From Oscillatoriales cyanobacterium CG2_30_44_21 (GTDB lineage Bacteria > Cyanobacteriota > Cyanobacteriia > Pseudanabaenales > Pseudanabaenaceae): a DNA stretch of 36,557 nt. Where the stretch lies: positions 1 through 36,557 of the forward strand of contig MNZA01000170.1 in assembly GCA_001873375.1 (NCBI GenBank), in the 5' to 3' direction. The notes beneath the pieces are model-generated. The model was not told the DNA's origin. It searched no databases and saw only the letters and a list, made by a program, of their open reading frames with translations. Of this stretch, positions 33,732 to 36,557 are shown one piece after another; within the stretch, counting starts at the first letter, position 1, and the number at the start of each line of letters is the position of its first letter. The position numbers were made by a program, and so were the translations under genes.

Positions 33732-34424
33732 ATGATTACTAGAAGTAAAGTAAGCAGTCAGGCAAGACCAAAAAAGCCCAAAGCTCTTGCCAATCAAATC
33801 GATCACTATGAGGTTTGGGGAAAGAGAAGCTTTGATATTTTATTTGCTTTAGCCGTCTTAATCCTGTTGTCACCAGTATATTTAACCATTGCTCTTTTGG
33901 TGTTGATTAGCTCACGGGGATCAATATTTTACATTCACCAAAGGGTGGGTTTAAACGGACGGGAATTTAAATGTATTAAATTTAGAACCATGATTGATGG
34001 AGCTGAGCAGTTATTAGAAAATTACTTGGACTCCTGCCCCATCAGTCGTGCTGAATATGAGTCTTCCTTCAAGTTAAAGCAAGATCCGCGCATTACTGGG
34101 ATTGGTAAGTTTTTAAGAACCACCAGCCTCGATGAGCTACCCCAGTTTTGGAATGTTTTGGTTGGTGATATGAGTGTGGTGGGTCCACGCCCTCTCGTAC
34201 AGGCGGAGTTAATCAGGTATGGCAATAGGATTGATGAAGTGTTGAGTGTGCGCCCCGGAATCGCGGGGCTGTGGCAAGTGTCAGGTCGCAATGACATCCC
34301 CTATGCGAAGCGAGTTCAGCTTGATGCAAGCTATGTCAAGCTAATGTCTCTGGGCTTAGATATTAAGCTAATCCTCAATACGGTTTTAGTGGTGATTTTC
34401 CCTTGGGGAAATGGAGCGTATTAA
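33732..34424 (+). CDS. Undecaprenyl-phosphate sugar transferase (WcaJ/ExoY type)
   Basis: A protein of 230 residues from ATG 33732, which has GAGGATTA directly upstream; the frame is open to 33690 but that would overlap the holA start. It is the catalytic half of a polyprenyl-phosphate hexose-1-phosphate transferase: one membrane segment (IYALAVLIL-like, residues about 37-60), KCIKFRTM, DPRITGIGKFLRTTSLDELP, QFWNVLVGDMSVVGPRP and VRPGIAGLWQVSGRND. It starts synthesis of an exopolysaccharide or O-antigen repeat by loading the first sugar onto the lipid carrier. There is no N-terminal CoA-binding-like domain, so it is the ExoY-size form. No other polysaccharide genes are adjacent. Confidence 0.92.
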   Translation: MITRSKVSSQARPKKPKALANQIDHYEVWGKRSFDILFALAVLILLSPVYLTIALLVLISSRGSIFYIHQRVGLNGREFKCIKFRTMIDGAEQLLENYLDSCPISRAEYESSFKLKQDPRITGIGKFLRTTSLDELPQFWNVLVGDMSVVGPRPLVQAELIRYGNRIDEVLSVRPGIAGLWQVSGRNDIPYAKRVQLDASYVKLMSLGLDIKLILNTVLVVIFPWGNGAY

Positions 34425-34428
34425 CACC

Positions 34429-34461
34429 AAATTAAGAAAAGGCGCAGCCATTTCTTAATTT
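34429..34461 (+). repeat. AAATTAAGAAA(A)GGC hairpin
   Basis: Arms 34429-34443 and 34447-34461, loop GCA, with one mismatch in 15. It is preceded by ACC as in the copies at about 31 and 16314 (AAATAAAGAAATGGC type). It lies 5 bp past the sugar transferase stop. Confidence 0.5.
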
Positions 34462-34498
34462 CAAAAACCAAAAATGACGGCGATTTTGATTACAGACT

Positions 34499-34563
34499 AT
34501 TAACCCAGAAATAATTTTAAAAGCGTTGCTTCGCAACGCTTTTAAAATTATTTCTGGGTTAAT
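34499..34563. terminator. 31-bp perfect hairpin, AAGCGTTGC core
   Basis: Arms 34499-34529 and 34533-34563 are exact complements over 31 bp with loop TTC, the longest stem in the window. The core AAGCGTTGC/GCAACGCTT is shared with 17974 and 25565, but the outer 20 bp are unique to this copy. Confidence 0.7.
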
Positions 34564-34612
34564 TTAATACCAAAGGATGCGGCGCTAATCTTTTGAATGG
34601 AAATATCTTAAT

Positions 34613-34649
34613 AAAAAAAGTTGCGGCGCGAAGCGCCGCAACTTTTTTT
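34613..34649. terminator. 17-bp hairpin with A7/T8 tails
   Basis: Arms 34613-34629 and 34633-34649, loop GAA, core GTTGCGGCGC/GCGCCGCAAC, with A7 and T7-T8 ends, so it can terminate in both directions between the convergent sugar transferase and the membrane-protein gene. Confidence 0.65.
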
Positions 34650-34668
34650 TAACGCAAGGCGCAGCAGT

Positions 34669-35604
34669 TTAATTTCTACGACTGCGGGCTGTGGGTTTGG
34701 AAGAAAGATCGAACTCCAAAGCGGCAGCCATGCCCCAAAGCAGAAAGGCAAGAATCCAGAAAAACTCGGTTGGTTCACCACTTTGATAGGGTTTGCAAGG
34801 CTCGCTAGAGTTGATGCTGTAGTTGAACCAGAGATCGCTTAGAAACATAGAAATACCTGCACTGCCCAGCAGTCGCCAAGACTGTGCCGCCTTGCCGCCC
34901 CAAAAAGCTAGCAAAAGAATTGTCGCGACAATCAGCAACCAAATATCGCCAAGGGCATAGACGGTATTGAGAATTTTGCCTGTGTATTGATCTTCGGTGA
35001 TTGCTCCACCTACGCCAAAAGTGACATAAGCTGCCATTGCGATACCGACAAAACCTACACCACCAACGATCGCCCATTGTTTGGGATAAAGATTAAGTCG
35101 GCGACCAATCACAGACATTGCCATGCCCCATGCCAAAAATGCATAGGTGGCTGTGAAGAAAATATCGGCGATCGAGGGGAACGTGCTTACTAGATCAGTC
35201 GCTCCCTTTGCACCCGCTCCAATCAAACCGCTTTGATATTGAAAGTCTAGGTAACCAAAAATTAAATTGCCGATCCCCCAAGAGAGAATGCCAAGCCCTA
35301 AACCTAACCAAACTGTCCGACCATTGAGAATTTTAGGGCTGCGCCAATTTCGCAAACATAATAAGCCTGAAGCGGCGATCGCGACAGTTTGAAAAATATA
35401 AGTACCAGAGCGATACCAATTAGGTCTGAAGGTGAAATCTTTTACAACATTGATACAGCCTTGGGGCTTAATCGCTGGGGTAACTTCCGTGGGAGCGCTT
35501 AAAAATAGGTAAAACATGAGAGATACTACTGCCCATGCGATCGCTGCCCAGACAATTTGCTGTGTGGAAATCTCTGATGAAGTGGAAGATTTGACCCTAC
35601 TCAT
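34669..35604 (-). CDS. Multi-helix membrane protein, possibly a free-standing sensory domain
   Basis: A 311-residue protein with about eight predicted membrane helices. Segments such as PSIADIFFTATYAFLAWGM, YALGDIWLLIVATILLLAF and WRLLGSAGISMFLSDLWFNY resemble the seven-to-nine-helix input domain found before GGDEF/EAL modules, in which PSxAD and a late AD/SD-hydrophobic motif recur. Here no output domain follows; the protein ends with a basic tail (SSKPTARSRRN). I do not recognise an exact family. It may be a sensor that signals to a separate partner, or a small transporter-like protein. Confidence 0.6.
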   Translation of the reverse strand: MSRVKSSTSSEISTQQIVWAAIAWAVVSLMFYLFLSAPTEVTPAIKPQGCINVVKDFTFRPNWYRSGTYIFQTVAIAASGLLCLRNWRSPKILNGRTVWLGLGLGILSWGIGNLIFGYLDFQYQSGLIGAGAKGATDLVSTFPSIADIFFTATYAFLAWGMAMSVIGRRLNLYPKQWAIVGGVGFVGIAMAAYVTFGVGGAITEDQYTGKILNTVYALGDIWLLIVATILLLAFWGGKAAQSWRLLGSAGISMFLSDLWFNYSINSSEPCKPYQSGEPTEFFWILAFLLWGMAAALEFDLSSKPTARSRRN

Positions 35605-35661
35605 AGATCTTGAACCTTGGCTACAAACATAAAAAAATTGTTGTTTTAATAAGCTTAGAAT

Positions 35662-35718
35662 ACAGCGCTTTGCGCGGACTTAAAAATTTTGAAAGTGGCG
35701 CGAAGCGCCACTTTCAAA
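35662..35718 (+). repeat. ACAGCGCTTTGCGC module plus 14-bp hairpin
   Basis: The module ACAGCGCTTTGCGCggACTTAAA spans 35662-35684. Arms 35688-35701 and 35705-35718 follow, loop GAA, core GTGGCGC/GCGCCAC. It lies between two minus-strand genes and so is oriented against them, unlike the copies at 11417 and 17876. Confidence 0.55.
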
Positions 35719-35730
35719 TATTTTGGGTGT

Positions 35731-36390
35731 TCATCCCCACAGTTTACCTTTGGGAATCTTTTGCAGCCATGCAGTTACAGACATTGCTTCAGGAAGTTCG
35801 CTTAGAGCTTCCATGGCACTGTCTACAAAGCTACTGCTGCCGAAGTACGATGAGCCAAGTCGATGCACTTCTCCCAAAAGCATCTGTAATTTGCTTTCAT
35901 CCCAGTTGGGGATCTGCACACTATTAAGGGGATTAATTGATAATATTGCTTCCAGAGACTGGAGATTTTCGCATTGTGCAAACTTTCCTTGTTGCATAAA
36001 TCTCAGCAGGTCTTGCTTAAAAGAAACTGCCTGCCTTGTCCCGAGCAGATCTTCGACATCAAAATATACAGATTGCATCATTAGTAAGCAACCCTGCACA
36101 AGGTGAGTCCCTACCGATGAGCTAGTATTGGCGGCTGTGGCAGCTTGGGGGGCTAGCTTGACGCGCCCCCATACGCTAAAGCGTTGAGGCTCCTCTAACA
36201 ATACACAAGCTTTACCTTTGTTATCAGTTAAGTCACGCCATAGGGCTAAAGCTTCGTCTCGGTTATCGCCAAACATATTGAGTAACCGAAATGTTTGCCC
36301 TTGATACTGCAAAATCGGTATTTGTTGATCTTTATTTTGAGGGTTTTGAACGTTGACTATTTCAACGTCTTGGCGCTTCAGGATAAACAT
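35731..36390 (-). CDS. Conserved-looking cytoplasmic protein of unknown function
   Basis: A 219-residue soluble protein with no signal peptide or membrane segment. It starts MFILKRQDVEIVNVQNPQNK. A beta-rich first third (ILQYQGQTFRLLNMFGDNRD, KACVLLEEPQRFSVWGRV) is followed by a helical remainder (QGCLLMMQSVYFDVEDLLGT, SFKQDLLRFMQQGKF). I do not recognise the family. Codon use is like the housekeeping neighbours, and the ATG at 36390 is the only sensible start. It is on the same strand as the membrane protein downstream, with a palindrome between. Confidence 0.65.
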   Translation of the reverse strand: MFILKRQDVEIVNVQNPQNKDQQIPILQYQGQTFRLLNMFGDNRDEALALWRDLTDNKGKACVLLEEPQRFSVWGRVKLAPQAATAANTSSSVGTHLVQGCLLMMQSVYFDVEDLLGTRQAVSFKQDLLRFMQQGKFAQCENLQSLEAILSINPLNSVQIPNWDESKLQMLLGEVHRLGSSYFGSSSFVDSAMEALSELPEAMSVTAWLQKIPKGKLWG

Positions 36391-36557
36391 TTATCTACTG
36401 TTGACTCAACTGATGTTACCAGTAGCAACAAACTGTAGCTACCTAATGCCAAGGTTAATAATAATCCTAAAATCACGTTTCCACCTTGAAAGTTTGAAAT
36501 ATATAGCCTTAATCAGTCTTGGTAGGATATAAAACCCAATAAGTGAGTGGCGGCGCG
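36391..36557. other. Window end: spacer with the start of another GC-core palindrome
   Basis: These 167 AT-rich bases upstream of the 219-residue protein gene show no ORF. The last bases, AAGTGAGTGGCGGCGCG (36541-36557), are the left arm, core and first loop base of a palindrome of the GGCGGCGC-GAA type, cut by the window edge. Confidence 0.5.

Overview
The window is chromosomal DNA from a cyanobacterium, most likely a filamentous or Pseudanabaena-type lineage; that genus guess is an inference from overall style, not from a marker tree. The supports are an ApcF-type phycobilisome core subunit, a PII gene with an NtcA-type box, a light-independent-protochlorophyllide-reductase-like small domain, XisH/XisI, a Uma2 protein, and the HIP1 octamer GCGATCGC scattered densely through most genes. 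No rRNA, tRNA, CRISPR array, full insertion sequence or integrase is visible.

Layout. 0.1-1.5 kb: a cytochrome b / Tat-exported molybdopterin oxidoreductase pair. 1.6-9.9 kb: housekeeping genes (glnB, a Ca2+-type P-ATPase, ftsY, a REC-GAF response regulator, class II aldolase, apcF). 10.2-17.9 kb: a FIST sensor protein, a small membrane protein, a CSP41-like epimerase, a cell wall amidase overlapping an AEC transporter, an FTR1 iron permease and a phasin-like protein. 18.1-21.9 kb: pyruvate formate-lyase, then a Rieske oxygenase followed by a PCP-reductase-domain protein. 22-27.6 kb: a Ser/Thr kinase, Uma2, a lipoprotein, infC and aroB. 27.6-32.7 kb: an accessory island. 32.7 kb to the end: holA, a sugar transferase and two proteins of unknown function.

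The accessory island carries XisI and XisH (overlapping), an HTH protein, and, divergently, a three-gene set: a TerY-like vWA protein, a PP2C phosphatase and a kinase. This matches the TerY-P (vWA-phosphatase-kinase) triad known from comparative genomics of tellurite-resistance-linked and conflict systems. Here both enzymes end in predicted membrane segments behind proline-rich linkers, which suggests a membrane-bound phospho-switch. The island has only two HIP1 octamers and none of the GC-rich hairpins found elsewhere, so it looks acquired.

The other strong signal is a family of about 25 near-perfect palindromes at gene ends. They have 12-31 bp stems and usually a 3-nt loop. Their GC-rich cores recur (GGCGGCGC-n3-GCGCCGCC, AAGCGTTGC-n3-GCAACGCTT, CCGC-tac-GCGG), but the outer arms differ in every copy while staying complementary. 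Some arms run into the last codons of the neighbouring gene. They probably serve as 3' end/terminator hairpins, and their arms look as if they are kept perfect by template switching or gene conversion. Short MITE-like repeats are interspersed, especially in 11.5-11.7, 16.1-16.4 and 20.5-20.6 kb.
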